NCBI RefSeq assembly: GCF_000151315.2
Contig: NW_011887295.1
Location: 124,001 to 188,000 of the forward strand
Direction of reading: 5' to 3'
Length of the DNA: 64,000 bases
Origin: Capsaspora owczarzaki ATCC 30864
Taxonomy: Eukaryota; Opisthokonta; Filasterea
The notes beneath the pieces were generated by a model, which did no database searches, had not been told where the DNA came from, and saw only the letters and a program-made list of their open reading frames with translations. Both the position numbers and the translations under genes were made by a program. Every line of letters begins with the position of its first letter. Position 1 is the first letter of the stretch. Positions 10,855-22,081 of the stretch are shown here, in pieces.

Positions 10855-13441
10855 CCTCGCGACGCTTGGTGCACTGAGTCTCATCTCGTTGTGTGTCGCT
10901 GGTTGGTTTGCTTGCGGGAGCAGGTGGTCCGCGAGATTGCTCGAGATCGCCCAAAGGACGTCAAGGTAAAGTGCTCTCGTTACGACCAGCCAGCGAAGCC
11001 GAGATGAAATGATGCTCAGCGCATCCATCCATCAATGCATGTGTGTGCCTTGCGTGTCTCACTTTGACTGGCAACATTGCGGGACAATCACAGGTCGCGC
11101 ACAACCTCGCGCTCGCCGACTTTGTGCGCTCCAAGTTTACCCAGCCGATCTCGTTCCTGCGCGCGTTAGAGACCATCAGAGCATCCCATGCCAATGTAAC
11201 GCTCACTTGTCTGCTTGTTCAATGCTCCTTCATGTGTTTTGCTTTTTTTGCTGCAGCTCGAATCTCACACCCTTCGGTGCCTTTGCTTCTCCAGCTCTCG
11301 CCCGACTCCTTTGACGATAACATTGAATCGAGCGTCTTGTCGTACAACCATGCAGTTGTGCTGGTGCATTTGCGTCAGTTTGAGAGCGCAATTGCCATTC
11401 TCGCTCGGCAATTCAAGTACATTCAAGCTGTCGAGGAGACTCTGGCACGCAAAATCTGCTTCCTTCTTCTCGACCTTTACATTAACAAGAAGGAAGTCGG
11501 CCATGCTGCTACCATCCTCACCTATCTCGAGAATATTGCTCCACCCTCGGAACCATTGAGTGCACCGGCTGCAACAGCTGCTGCTGCTGCTCCCACCGCT
11601 TCACCCTCGTCACCCGCAGCCGGAGCAGACTCGTCTGCCTCCCAGTCGCATGATTTACCACCCCACGTTCGCTTCCAGTTCAGCATTTTGCTATACAAGG
11701 CCAAGCTTCACCTGTTGAGCCACTCGATCAAAAACTGCCAGCGTGAAATCAAATCGGCGCTCAACATTGACAGCCAAAATGTGGCTGGACTCGTTTTCAA
11801 GGCCCGATTTGAAGTGTTGCGCAGCAATCCCCGAAAGGCAATCAAGATTCTGAGCAGTTGCTACCAACACCACCGACAACGCGTGGAGAACAGTAGCAAA
11901 GAGGTCGCGGCGGGTCCAGACCGTCTGACCATTCTGTATTTTAACAACCTCGGATGCGTCCATCATGCGATGGGCAAGCATTCCATGGCAGCGCTTTATT
12001 TTGCACGAGCCCTTCAAGAAAACGAGGCGTTTGCGACAGCCAGCTTTGTCAGCACCTCCGCTGCACCCGTTCTCCATCTTACCTCATCCTCCTCCTCCTC
12101 CTCATTGTCCAAAGCGTCCTCCAAGGCCAACAGCAAGGCTGCAGCGTCCACGCCAGGAAGTGCATCAAGTGCCGCAAGACGACCCACGACCAGTCGCGAC
12201 GTGACCAAGTTTGCGCAAGATCGGCGGTACGAACTGCTCTACAGCTACGGCGTCCAGCTCTTGCTCACAGAACAGTACGAGGCCGCGTACAATAGCCTTC
12301 AGGAGGCGCTCACCGCCTTGCACAAAAGTCCACGTCTATGGCTGCGTCTGGCTGAGTGTTGCATCGGCCACCACCTTCAACAACAACACTCTCGACCACC
12401 AAAAGATGCCGCCCCGCCAGCCGTGCCCGTGCTATTCCCAGCCGCCGCCTCGTCGTCCGATGCCTCCACCGACACAAAGGGCGAAAAGCCCGTCTCTGGC
12501 TACCTCGTCGACCTGAGCGCTTTGGCATCGCTTCGACATTCATCGACCGACACGGCGCACAATCCGGTCGCTGCACAACAACCACTGTCGCTGCACAATG
12601 CAATGGTGTGTCTCCAAAACGCCCTTGTGCTCTTGCCCCACCATCTCGACGATAATCCAGATGCGCCACCAGCTCCGCCCCTCGACCTGGACAAGGCCAG
12701 CCAGGCCCAGATTGTGGCCGAAAAACAGCGCCAATCGCGGTTGGCTCTCAAGTACAATGCACTGTTGAAGCTGGCCTACGTTGCACTCGAGTTGCAAGAC
12801 CCGGCAACGGCTCTTCTTCACGCTGAAAACCTGGAGCAGAGCTCGCAGGCGCCTGCCAATTTGCGGTAACGAGAGCGTTTTGTCGTTGAATTGATTTTTT
12901 ATCCGAGAATCCTTATTTGTACTTGTTTTATTGAACAGATTCCTTGCCACCTTGTATTCTGTTGAGGCTTGCGTGATGCTCGGTCGGGTGCACGATGCTC
13001 TGGCTCGCATCGGTCAGGCAACATTGCAACTGGACGAACGAATCCCTCCTGCTGCTGCACAAGCCGTGGCGGTACAGTCGTTCTCATTTGAACCCACCAA
13101 GCAAGTGATGCAAGACCCCTTGCTGAGCCCGGATCTTGCTCGAGGTGCATTGCAAGTCCAGCTCGCTGCTTCCCAATGCGTGGCCAATCAACTCGAAGCT
13201 GCGGCCAGGTCGCTTCCGCAAGTTGCAGCACCAGAGTTTTCCAAAACATGGACGTTGCTGCAAATGTACTTGAAGCTGCGACAAGGTATGGTTTCATTGC
13301 TTGGGATGATTTTTTTGTTTTTTGGCGTGTTTGCTTGAGTCGCTAAGCTAATCTGTTGTGGTGATTGTCGAATTTGATTCAGGCGACTCGGAAGGCGCGA
13401 TTCGTTTAGCTCGCAGCCAAGGAGCTGTTCGGAATGGCTGA
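10594..13441 (+). CDS. CNOT10: CCR4-NOT complex subunit 10
   Basis: Exons 10594-10665, 10924-10965, 11094-11195, 11295-12865, 12939-13285 and 13383-13441 give 730 aa, near the human length of 744. The segment NHAVVLVHLRQFESAI and the following ARKICFLLLDLYI match the CNOT10 TPR block. TPR-like helical pairs continue throughout, interrupted by Ala/Ser-rich and His/Gln-rich loops (residues of about 155-180, 330-365 and 470-500). In the family CNOT10 pairs with CNOT11 as a module of the CCR4-NOT deadenylase. The first two exons are tiny (72 and 42 nt). A CT microsatellite lies in intron 1 at about 10823-10852. Confidence 0.93.
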
Positions 13442-13571
13442 TGTACAACCACTTGCAACACAAACGTTTGTCCTGACGCTTTTCGAACAACAGGAAAAAA
13501 AAAAACATCTAACATGTATTCACAACGATAACAACAACTACCACAAACAAAAACCAAATTCCCTTTGTTGT

Positions 13572-15065
13572 TTAAATGGCAGAAATGGTGGCATTCAACA
13601 CTCCAGCCGCCGAAATCAGCGTGCCGGTCAATCCGCGGAGAATGGCAATCGACTGCGCCTCATTCACGTTCGACACGGTGTCGGTGGTGCGGTGGTAGGA
13701 CGGGTAGTCCGTGTCGTCTTGCTCGATGGCGAGGATGGCAGGAATGTTGGCGCGTTGGAAGGGGATGTGGTCCGAGCCAAAGCTGTTGGACGAGGTGGAC
13801 ACGTCCAACGCCGGCGCGTACACTTTCATGTTGGCCACGACGTTGGTCATCAGCGTTTGGATGGGCGCATCGCGAGTGCCCTCGACCATGACGCCAAAGT
13901 ACAAGTCAGAGTAGCCAATCATGTCCATGATCAGAGCGCAGGTGATGTCAAGCTTTGCCTTGACGGCCTGGTCGACATAGTGCTGCGATCCGTACAGACC
14001 CTGCTCCTCGCCAGTGAAAAAGACGAGATGGATGGTGTGGTTGAACTGGACGTCGGCAATGACCTCGGCAATGGCCATGACACCAGCAGTGCCGCTGCCA
14101 TTGTCCACGGCACCAGGCGCGAGCGTGGCTGCGGACTGGCTGGTCGAGTCGAAATGAGCACCAACGACGACAATCTTGCTTGGGGTGACGCGTCCGAGGT
14201 GCTTGCAAACAACGTTGCGCGTCTCCTTGCCAGAGACCTTGAGCGTTTGGAACTCGACCTGCAGTCCGAGCGCCGAGCAGTGCGCGGCGAGGAAATCGGC
14301 CGCCAGCGCATTGTCGCTGGTCGTGGACATGCGCGTCTTGATGGTGTACTCCTTCGACCCGGTGGCAGGCAGAGTGAAGGGCTCCACGCCCGTCAGCTTG
14401 GCCAGGTGTCCGAGGTAGCGCTCGCCGTCGAGACGGTCAACAATGTCCGAGGTGACTGGCGCGGCGAACGCGCCAACGAGCTCGAGCTTCTCTGACAGGC
14501 GAGTCGACACGGCTGGCGCCACAATCAATCGCTCCTTCTCAGCATCGACCAGGAGCTGCTCCAGCGCGAGGACGTTCTCGTGTGGCAGCGTGACGAGCGA
14601 GAGGTGCGCATCGCCAACCAGACTGGTCGCACGCCCGCCAATCTCAGCGAGCTTGCTCAGCGCCTGGAGTCCAATGGCCTTGTCGACGGTAGCCACGCGC
14701 CAAAAGTTGACCAGGAACGCGGCATGGCCAGCCGGCAGTGGGACGGAGGTTGGCGACTGGCAGCCGGCAGAGCGCAAGCCGTCGACGTCGAGTGCAGCTG
14801 GGTCCCGGGTGACGAGGACGGTGAGTGTGGACAGCGGAGACGAGCCATACACGCGGATGGCAGTCGTGTCGGGGGTGTTGGTGAGCGGGGCATGCATGTC
14901 GGAGCACAGAATCACGCGCTGCAACAACGCCGAATCACTCGCGTCGTCCTGCTGGCTCAGCAGGGCGGCGGGCACTGCGCGCGCTGGAGTGGCAAGCAGC
15001 ATGCAAGCCAGGCACAGCGCAGCAGCAGCAGCAGCGAGGGTGGCGCGGACGCTGCGACCAGTCAT
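13572..15065 (-). CDS. Secreted M28-family zinc aminopeptidase
   Basis: A single exon of 497 aa. The start at 15065 is chosen because an Ala/Leu-rich signal peptide ending near PARA follows directly. An upstream in-frame codon at 15137 is less likely. All M28 metal and catalytic residues are visible: His304 in GAHFDS, Asp321 in GAVDNGSG, Glu353-Glu354 in FTGEEQG, Asp381 in MDMIGY, and His458 in YHRTTDT. Residues of about 30-215 form an N-terminal region unlike the catalytic domain, perhaps a propeptide. The likely role is removal of N-terminal residues from peptides in the secretory or lysosomal lumen or outside the cell. It lies tail to tail with CNOT10, 130 bp apart. Confidence 0.93.
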   Translation of the reverse strand: MTGRSVRATLAAAAAALCLACMLLATPARAVPAALLSQQDDASDSALLQRVILCSDMHAPLTNTPDTTAIRVYGSSPLSTLTVLVTRDPAALDVDGLRSAGCQSPTSVPLPAGHAAFLVNFWRVATVDKAIGLQALSKLAEIGGRATSLVGDAHLSLVTLPHENVLALEQLLVDAEKERLIVAPAVSTRLSEKLELVGAFAAPVTSDIVDRLDGERYLGHLAKLTGVEPFTLPATGSKEYTIKTRMSTTSDNALAADFLAAHCSALGLQVEFQTLKVSGKETRNVVCKHLGRVTPSKIVVVGAHFDSTSQSAATLAPGAVDNGSGTAGVMAIAEVIADVQFNHTIHLVFFTGEEQGLYGSQHYVDQAVKAKLDITCALIMDMIGYSDLYFGVMVEGTRDAPIQTLMTNVVANMKVYAPALDVSTSSNSFGSDHIPFQRANIPAILAIEQDDTDYPSYHRTTDTVSNVNEAQSIAILRGLTGTLISAAGVLNATISAI

Positions 15066-15312
15066 CTCCTTGCGATGCAACAGAAGCGACAAAAAAAAAA
15101 ACAAAAAAAAAAGGCAAAGACTGCACAGCACTTCCATTTCTCAGAAAGTTTACTAAGCCAGGGGGGGGGGTAAAGCTCAGCGTGTGTTCATTTCTTTGAT
15201 ATTGACGGGGAAACAAACTTCACAAAAAAAAAAAAGAGCTTTTCAAGGTATGCACACAAGGAATCGTTCAATTTGATGAAAAAACCTGGGGAAGATGCGA
15301 ACGGTGCTCTGT

Positions 15313-16681
15313 TTAGCGACCACCGTTGTAGTCAGCGCCGCCAGCCTTCTTAACGCGGGCAAAGATGGTGTCGTAGCGGAGGTCCGATCGCTCAGAGGTG
15401 AGAATCTCGGCAGCGAAAGACTGTGAAAAACAGGGGGGTTGTTCAAACAGAGTGAGACCAAAATCGTCAACCCGGCGATGGCACTCAACAACAACAACAA
15501 CAACCCAAGATCGAAAACAAAAACTACGTACAGCAACGACGGACTTGACGATGGCCTTGTCAGTGCTGACCTTGGCCTTCTTGAGGGCGCCGACATCCTC
15601 GCCAATCCAGGCAACAAAGGCAAACTTGGCACGCTTGCTGAGCTCGTCGCCGGTCTCGAGGCGGAGGAAGCCGTAAACACGCTCGTCGTCTGTCAGCAAG
15701 CAAGCAATCATGATCATGTTAGGTCTCAGTTTTGTCAAAAACCACGACTCTGAACAACTTACCGGTGAAGTGAGTGAGGAACTCGTCGTACTCGGTGCCG
15801 GTGGCGGCAGTGGAGATGAGGTTGCCATCGCCGTACTTGAAGACAGCCCTGTTTGTGAAAAACAAAACACAAAACGAACAATCAGACATTCAGACAAACA
15901 TTCAGACAAACATTCAAACACGAGTCAAAAACACAAAGACGTTGAAATTTTCAATACTTTCTTTTTTTTTTCAAGATTGTTGTTGTTTTGGTTTTTTTTT
16001 TTTTTTTTTTTCCGTTTCAATTCGTTTTTGTTTGCTTGCCTTTTTCATCCACAGTTTGGAAAAAACAAAACAATGAAAAAAAATTCTCGATTGTTGTTCT
16101 CTTTTTTGTTGTTTGTTCGTTTTGTGTTTGCGTGGATCGAAAGGAGCAGAGCAACAGACATCGACGCGTGCGATAGTGCGCAGATGGAGCGACGTGGATG
16201 TGCGGATGTGCGGATGTGCGGATGTGCGGAAGGGGCGAGAAGCGCAAAGCAGAAGAAGAAGAAGAAAAAAACAAAAAAAAAAATAGGGAAAAAAATAGAA
16301 AAAGATTGCATTGCGTGACTCGAACCGCGAGGCGGGGGGGGGGCAAAGGCCGCGCTATCCTTGCCTCATCCACGCTGCGTCGCATCGCAAAAACGCCCCA
16401 GGAGGCGATGGCGGAGTGCAGATCAGCAGGAAGAATTAGAATTAAAAAATGAAAAATAAAAAATAAAAAATAAAAAATAAAAAATAAAAGCCGCCTGACC
16501 GCACTACAGCTCCAAAACAGATCCGTTGAGCGAACGAGCGGCCAAGTTGTCAGGCACTACGGTGTGTTGTGTCGTAGATTGCGCTGATGCATCGGAAATC
16601 GGGAGAATGGCAATGCGAAGGCAGAAAATCCCCTTCATTGAAAACAAAAAATAAAAAATACAAAAGAATCGAAACATAGAC

Positions 16682-16717
<36 letters not shown>

Positions 16718-16863
16718 GTTCGCTTTCATCGACATCATCATCATCAGCGCACTCGAGGCAGAGCAGCATCCGCTTACCAGGTGATCGGGTCGTTGTTGTC
16801 GCGGACGGCGTTGTAGGCGTTGGTGACCTCGTCGCGGTCGAGCTTAGCGTCCTTAGTGGCCAT
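15313..16863 (-). CDS. COTL1: Coactosin-like ADF-homology F-actin-binding protein
   Basis: Exons 16863-16778, 15848-15763, 15689-15532 and 15420-15313 give 145 aa (human coactosin-like protein has 142). The order of motifs matches the family: MATKDAK, YNAVRD, ITWAVFKYGDG, DDERVYGFLRLETGDELSKR, KFAFVAWIGEDV, KKAKVSTDKAIVK, and a C-terminal KKAGGADY. The KxxVSTDKAIVK stretch holds the lysines used for F-actin binding in the family. Intron 1 is 929 bp, unusually long here, and full of simple repeats. Confidence 0.96.
16201..16716. repeat. Cluster of simple repeats in coactosin intron 1
   Basis: An 8-bp unit TGCGGATG repeats from 16201 to 16230. A 7-bp AAAAAAT-type unit repeats from about 16442 to 16490. 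A run of 33 T lies at 16684-16716. On the minus strand, sequences resembling the A and B boxes of an RNA polymerase III promoter lie between these repeats (16348-16357 and 16316-16326), but they do not fold as a tRNA. Confidence 0.7.
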
Positions 16864-16905
16864 TGTTGGGTTGGGGGTTTTGTGGTTTTCGAAATAAAAT
16901 TGAAA

Positions 16906-16911
16906 GACTGA
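16906..16911 (-). promoter_or_regulatory. TCAGTC initiator-like motif upstream of coactosin
   Basis: The coding strand reads GGCTCAGTCTTTC, 43 bp upstream of the ATG at 16863. Confidence 0.4.
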
Positions 16912-17960
16912 GCCTTCGTTTCGTCTTCGTTTGTGTTTGGTGATCAGCGACTGATGTGCAATTGCTGATGGTCAAGATGCTGCTGGATGTGTGGTGGGGA
17001 GGAATAGCAAAGTGGGAAATGGAGGGGGCGGGGCAAAACGAACGGAACAATCAGCTGCGAAAGCCAGTCTGTCGGCAACCACACTCCTTCGCCTGCACAC
17101 CTCAAGCGTAAAATTCAATATCTATCAAGGTCTTACAAAAGAACTCGCAGAGTGTGTGAGATTGGCAAGGAGGCAGAGCGTGATCGCCAGACAAAAAAAT
17201 TTTGACACCGCATTTGCAGTGTAAAGTTGGACTTCAAAACAAAAGTTTGAAGAATGCCTGAACGTAACAAAATGATGCAAACGAGCGACGGAGAGTTCAA
17301 ACCCGTTGCTTTGGGTTGGAAACAACATGGCCCATGATCTGGGAAAGCGGTGCTCGATTCCATCTTCGGGAAGACCTTGAACATGCAATCCTTTGGTTTG
17401 GACAAAAGTTGGCCGATTTCACCGCTCCACCCTGGTTTCTGCATCGCTCCAGCCTCCTTCCACTCACCCCAACATTTCCGACAGTAATATTTGCCGTCAT
17501 TTTCCTTTATTTCCGGGTCACTCTTCGTTTGCGTTCATCACGCGCGGAAATCGCCAAAATCTCCCTCTTTTTTTTTTTTTCTTTTAAGTTTTTTTTTTTC
17601 TTTGTTGAACGCACAGCTTCCTGCACAGCTTCTTGGACATTCTCCCCGCCCTCGCCACCCTTCGAAGGGAAAACCACCTTCCGTACATCCTACCATCAAC
17701 AATCTCCTTTGCTTCAAACCGAGCTCTTGCGGTTCCAAAGCCCAAGCTCGAGCAAAAGTCTTTCGGCCAGAAAAGCTTCGTTCTGATTCTGCCGCGTTCT
17801 TTCCGACCGAATCGCGTTTCGCTCAGCTGAGTGGGACGCTCCCGATCCATCGAAAGATAGCAAGAGCCTGTTTCTTAGCTGTTCGAGCACCTGAACCCGC
17901 GTCGGTGGCTGTGTGAGCTCGGACGGAGTGCGGCTTTGACCTGTACACAGTGAAATCATC
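16912..17960. other. Divergent promoter region between coactosin and the NTF2-like gene
   Basis: About 1.05 kb. The half nearest the plus-strand gene (17400-17830) is pyrimidine-rich with T runs at 17571-17601. Short open frames occur but none has splice partners or family motifs. I see no gene. Confidence 0.4.
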
Positions 17961-18048
17961 ATGGTCGTCATCGAAGAGCTGACTGAGGACGAGGCGGCCG
18001 TCACGGTGGCCGATCTCGTCAGCAGTCTGGATGCAGTGATTGAAGAGA

Positions 18049-18082
<34 letters not shown>

Positions 18083-19268
18083 CGACGACGACGACCAACC
18101 ACCAGACCACGCCAATGCGACGACTGGGGCCAATGCACCGTCAATAACTCGGGACGACAATGATCGGAGCCAAATGGTGACCGAGTCCGAGTCGGCCTCA
18201 ACAACCGCCACCACCGATGCAATGCTGTCCTCATCGCCGTCATTATTAGAAGGATCACATAACAACATGTACGTGTATGGCGGCGATGGCGGAATGGCCA
18301 CCGTCCAGACCAGAAACCATGATGACGCTGCTGCTGCTGCTGCGACCATGCCACCGTATTACGCTCAACCCACACTCCTCGAGCACCAGCACCCGCCACA
18401 AGAAAGCCCATTCGGATTCAGAGGGTCGTCCATGCACCCGAGCTCGTTGACCGCGTTCACACAAGCCATGCACCCGGCATGGACGATGGATGCTGCAGGC
18501 TATCCAGGCATGGCACCCTCGCCCCCGGACAGCATGTCGGTTGCCGACGACACTTGTACCAGCAGTAGTACCACAGACACGAACCATGCCGCGGTGCATG
18601 ACCACGTTGGAGAGTACATGACAGTGGATGGATCGTTTGCGCGACATTTCCCGCCGCACGCTGACCATCCCGAGTCTGGCACGAATCCTCACCACCAAGA
18701 ACACGCACAAGGGGACGGAATCCACGGTGCTCAACCAAGTGACACGAACGAAGCTGAGATGAGCGAGTTTAGTCGCTTGTTTTTGGAAGTGTACCTGGAT
18801 GCAGTTCGACAGCCAACCTTGGACGCCCTGGTGGCCCTGCTGCATCTGCAGTCGACCGTTGCACTGGAGACATCCGCTGGTACCCTGTCATTGAGCAATG
18901 CCACGGCCGCAGCAGAATGCCTCTGGACTGTCTTTGCCTCGGCGGCGGATTTCTGTGTAGATGTCGCACACACCGAGCTCATCCAGCCTTGGGATCAAAC
19001 TTATCTCGTGCAAATGCAAGCTCGGCTGGTCTATTCTAACTCAGAGGCCTTCTCTGCAGCATGCGCTGCGCTTGGTCTACAACACCATCACGCGTCTGCA
19101 TCGCAGTCTCCGTTGTCGCCACCCAATACGCCGCCAGATGCGAGGGGCCACAATCAGCCCGTCATTTGTCCCGTTACGCAGACATTTGTACTAGTTCCGA
19201 ACACGGCAGGGTCGTTTTGCATCTCCAAGAGCACCCTATCGTTGAGTGGGGTTTTCTCCAGCACATGA
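17961..19268 (+). CDS. Orphan protein with a C-terminal NTF2-like domain
   Basis: A single exon of 435 aa. Residues 1-260 are low complexity: a Glu/His repeat (EHEHEHEHEH) followed by five Asp, then Ser/Thr, poly-Ala and His/Pro-rich sequence. From about residue 265 there is a compact domain that reads like an NTF2 fold: a helical start (SRLFLEVYLDAV), a strand-rich middle, and TQTFVLVP near the end, which resembles the TQTF-LAP signature of NTF2/NXT proteins. I recognise no orthologue. The fold suggests a binding rather than catalytic role. The assignment rests on that signature and is tentative. Upstream exons cannot be excluded. Confidence 0.6.
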
Positions 19269-19900
19269 AAACGCGAGGTTTGCACTGGCGTTTTTGGAAA
19301 TTGACCACAGCACGCTGTTACCAGGGTAGGGAACGTTGGTTTGAGCTTTCCAAGAGCAAGAAAGGTTTGCAGCACAGTGCGTTCCGGAACATACAACCGA
19401 AGCTGTTGCGATTTATTTAATTTTAGATTTGTTTTGAGCTCTTAATACATTGTATCAACAGAGGAGGAATTCAGCTCCGAACCGCTTGTGAAGATACGCT
19501 ACAAACGCAGAGACGCAATTCTTCGTTCAAAAAGAAAGTTACACAGCTCCGTAACAGCTTGGTTGAAGGCGCAACATCGTTCTGCTTCCACCAGTTGCAC
19601 AGTAGTTGAAGCAGCTCCATTGTGCGTCCATCGCGATGTTCCCAATAGCCGATGTCTGGCGCATGGCAAATGCCTTGGCATCTACCGCCTCCATAGGTTT
19701 GAGCAGTGCACCGAATCGTGTCGGCTTTCTTGTGTGCTTGAGAATGTTCATGTAGATGCCTGTGACCTACACAACCGTGATGCTTGTGAAACAATAAGGG
19801 CTGCCAATGTAATGAGATCGCATTTTCGCTGCGAGAATCAAACTGATTATTTTTGGTCAACCTCAGTTCTCAAACGTTCTCAGACACCAAACCATAGAAA
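19269..19900. other. Unassigned 630-bp stretch before IST1
   Basis: Between 19471 and 19860 the minus strand is open in one frame for 129 codons, and shorter frames overlap it in other registers. The peptide (for example GYWEHRDGRTMELLQLLCNW) has no family I recognise and no obvious splice partners. It may be the 3' flank of the NTF2-like gene, an unrecognised small gene, or a relic. Confidence 0.3.
19863..19868 (+). promoter_or_regulatory. TCAGTT initiator-like motif upstream of IST1
   Basis: ACCTCAGTTCTC lies 38 bp upstream of the IST1 ATG and fits the TCAGTY form of the motif seen before other genes. Confidence 0.3.
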
Positions 19901-21850
19901 ATGGGTTTCAACGGAACACGTCTCAAAGTGCAGCTCAAGCTGGCTGTGAATCGCCTGAAAATGCTTCAGAACAAGAAAGGTATCGCGCCCATTTCAAACC
20001 AAGACAAATGGGGGGGGGGTAGAGCATCCTTTCACTTTTATTCGCAGGGACAGAGAGAGAGAGTGAGAGAGTGAGAGTGTGTGTGTGAGTGTCTCTAAAC
20101 CGACCGACCGTTGCGTCATCATCCGCTTCCAAAGTCAAAGTGCAACAACTCACCCTTCCTCCCTTTCTTGTGACTGTGTTGCGCCTGTTGCGCTTGTTGA
20201 TGTAGCCAACCAGAACGCAGTCGCGCGCAAGCAGATTGGCGCGCTGCTGGACAAGGGCAAGGAGGAATCAGCGCGCATCAAGGTAAACTTTACGCTGTCC
20301 TCTCGCTTTCGCTGGGCTGCTGCGACGACCCTCCATTCCGCGAGATATGCTAACTTGGATGCGCTTGTCACTCTTGGTATGGTTTTGGGTTGGTGTGGGT
20401 TGCGGGGTGGTGTGTGGCTTTGGGCGTTTTGTTCGTTCGCCATGGCATGACGCAGGTCGAGCACATCATCCGTGAAGACTACATGATTGAGGCCATGGAG
20501 CTGATCGAGCTGTACTGCGACCTGCTGCTCGCTCGCTATGGCATCATCGAGCAGATGAAGTAAGCTTGACATCCCGGCCGTGGTCGCAGACACCACATGT
20601 AAACGAATTCTAACGAGCTTTTCGTTTGGACAATATTTAGATACTGCGACGATGGCATCAGAGAGGCCGTCAATACAATCATCTGGGTCGCACCACGACT
20701 TACCACCGAAGTGCAGGAACTGACTCTGGTGCGCCGCAAGACTGCTCAACCAAGGTGTCGTACTCGTGCAGCGTTTCCCAATTCTGATTTTTGGTGTTTT
20801 CTTGGGGGTTTTCTCTGCAGATTCGAGAGCAGCTCATTGCCAAGTACGGCAAGGAGTTTGGTATGGCAGCCATGGAGACGCAGGGCGTCAGCGACAGAGT
20901 ACGTTTGCTTCTCCCAGCAATGCTTTGCCATTTGGAACAAAACAACACTCATCTGCGAGATTCCTCCACAGGTGATGCGAAAATTCAGTGTGCAGGCGCC
21001 AGAGCAGTTCCTCGTGACGCAGTATCTCATTGAGATTGCTCGCGCATTGAAGATCAACTGGGTGCCTCCGGCTCAGGACGTCTTGCTTGCGCCGCTCGAC
21101 AGCCCGCAGCTCATCGGCCCGCCTCCATTAATTTCGGGCGAGGTCATCACGCTGGGTTCCCCCACTGGTCACAGCAATGGGAACAACAGCAACAACAACA
21201 ATCCCAACAACAACAACTTCTTTGGCGGTGGCGGTGGCGGCGGCATTGGCGCTGGAGGATTTATCGTCCCCCAACAAGGCAACCCCTATCCTGCGCCACA
21301 AAATGCGCCCTATCCGCCGATGGCTGGCCAAAACCAAGCCCCATATCAACACCAGCAACAACAGTACACGGCTGGGTACGGTGGTGGAGCCAGCTCTTCA
21401 TCGTCTGCTCCGGCCCCTTACAAGGATGGCAACACGGCCGCCTTCTCGCAGAATGACTATTCTAGCATCCCTCCTCGATCAGCGCCAGCGCCAGACTATC
21501 CTGGCTACCCTGGTTCTCAAACACCCGCGTTTCCGAGTGTGCCCGGGAACGGTACGCATCGCGCCAACAACGAGCGGCACTTTGCAGGTATATCTCTCTC
21601 ACTTTTACCTTTTTTTTGTTTTGGCAATTGATTTTGTTGGTTAGGCTCTCCGTCATTCAACACTGTGGACATCCCCGCCTTCCCCTCCGTTCCAGGAACT
21701 CTTCCTGGCGATGGTCGCGGGCCTAGTGGCGGTTCGGGTAGCAATGCCAAAGGCGGAAACAGCGCCCCCGCAGCTCCACGCAACGACGAAGACGATCCCG
21801 ATTTCGATGACTTGGCGCGTCGATTTATGGCACTGAAAAAGCGAACGTAA
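19901..21850 (+). CDS. IST1: IST1-like ESCRT-III-associated protein
   Basis: Exons 19901-19979, 20206-20282, 20456-20559, 20641-20728, 20821-20898, 20972-21587 and 21645-21850 give 415 aa. The N-terminal 190 residues match the IST1 helical domain (LKVQLKLAVNRLKMLQNKK, ARIKVEHIIREDYMIEAMEL, ELYCDLLLARYG). A long Asn/Gly/Pro/Gln-rich linker follows (residues of about 225-370). The C-terminus DFDDLARRFMALKK is a MIT-interacting motif, almost identical in pattern to the human IST1 tail, so binding to VPS4-type MIT domains is expected. In the family IST1 modulates VPS4 recruitment in endosomal sorting and abscission. It lies tail to tail with VARP, 231 bp apart. Confidence 0.95.
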
Positions 21851-22081
21851 ACACTTGGTTTGTTGAGCATGGCAGAATGTCCCCCTACACACAAAAATGC
21901 AAACAGTACCCCACAGTAGAGTGGTCGAAGGCCATTTGTTGTGCATTTTGTGTTCTCTTTTGTTTTGTATCTTTGCATTTGAATCGAACAACCATCGTCA
22001 GAATCTTTCACATAACGCTCAAATTTACTGATTATTAATTTTTTTCTTCTTTTTTGACACAAATCAACACAAAAACAATGG

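Noticed and set aside
11043-11294. Continuous coding from 11043 into CNOT10 exon 4
   Set aside because: The frame stays open through intron 3 by chance. The TPR homology and splice sites support exons 11094-11195 and 11295 onwards.
13434-14495. 353-codon open frame on the plus strand
   Set aside because: Antisense to the M28 peptidase exon, where all catalytic residues are present on the other strand.
16310-16385. tRNA gene on the minus strand
   Set aside because: The T-arm stem does not pair, and no anticodon arm or seven-base acceptor stem can be drawn.
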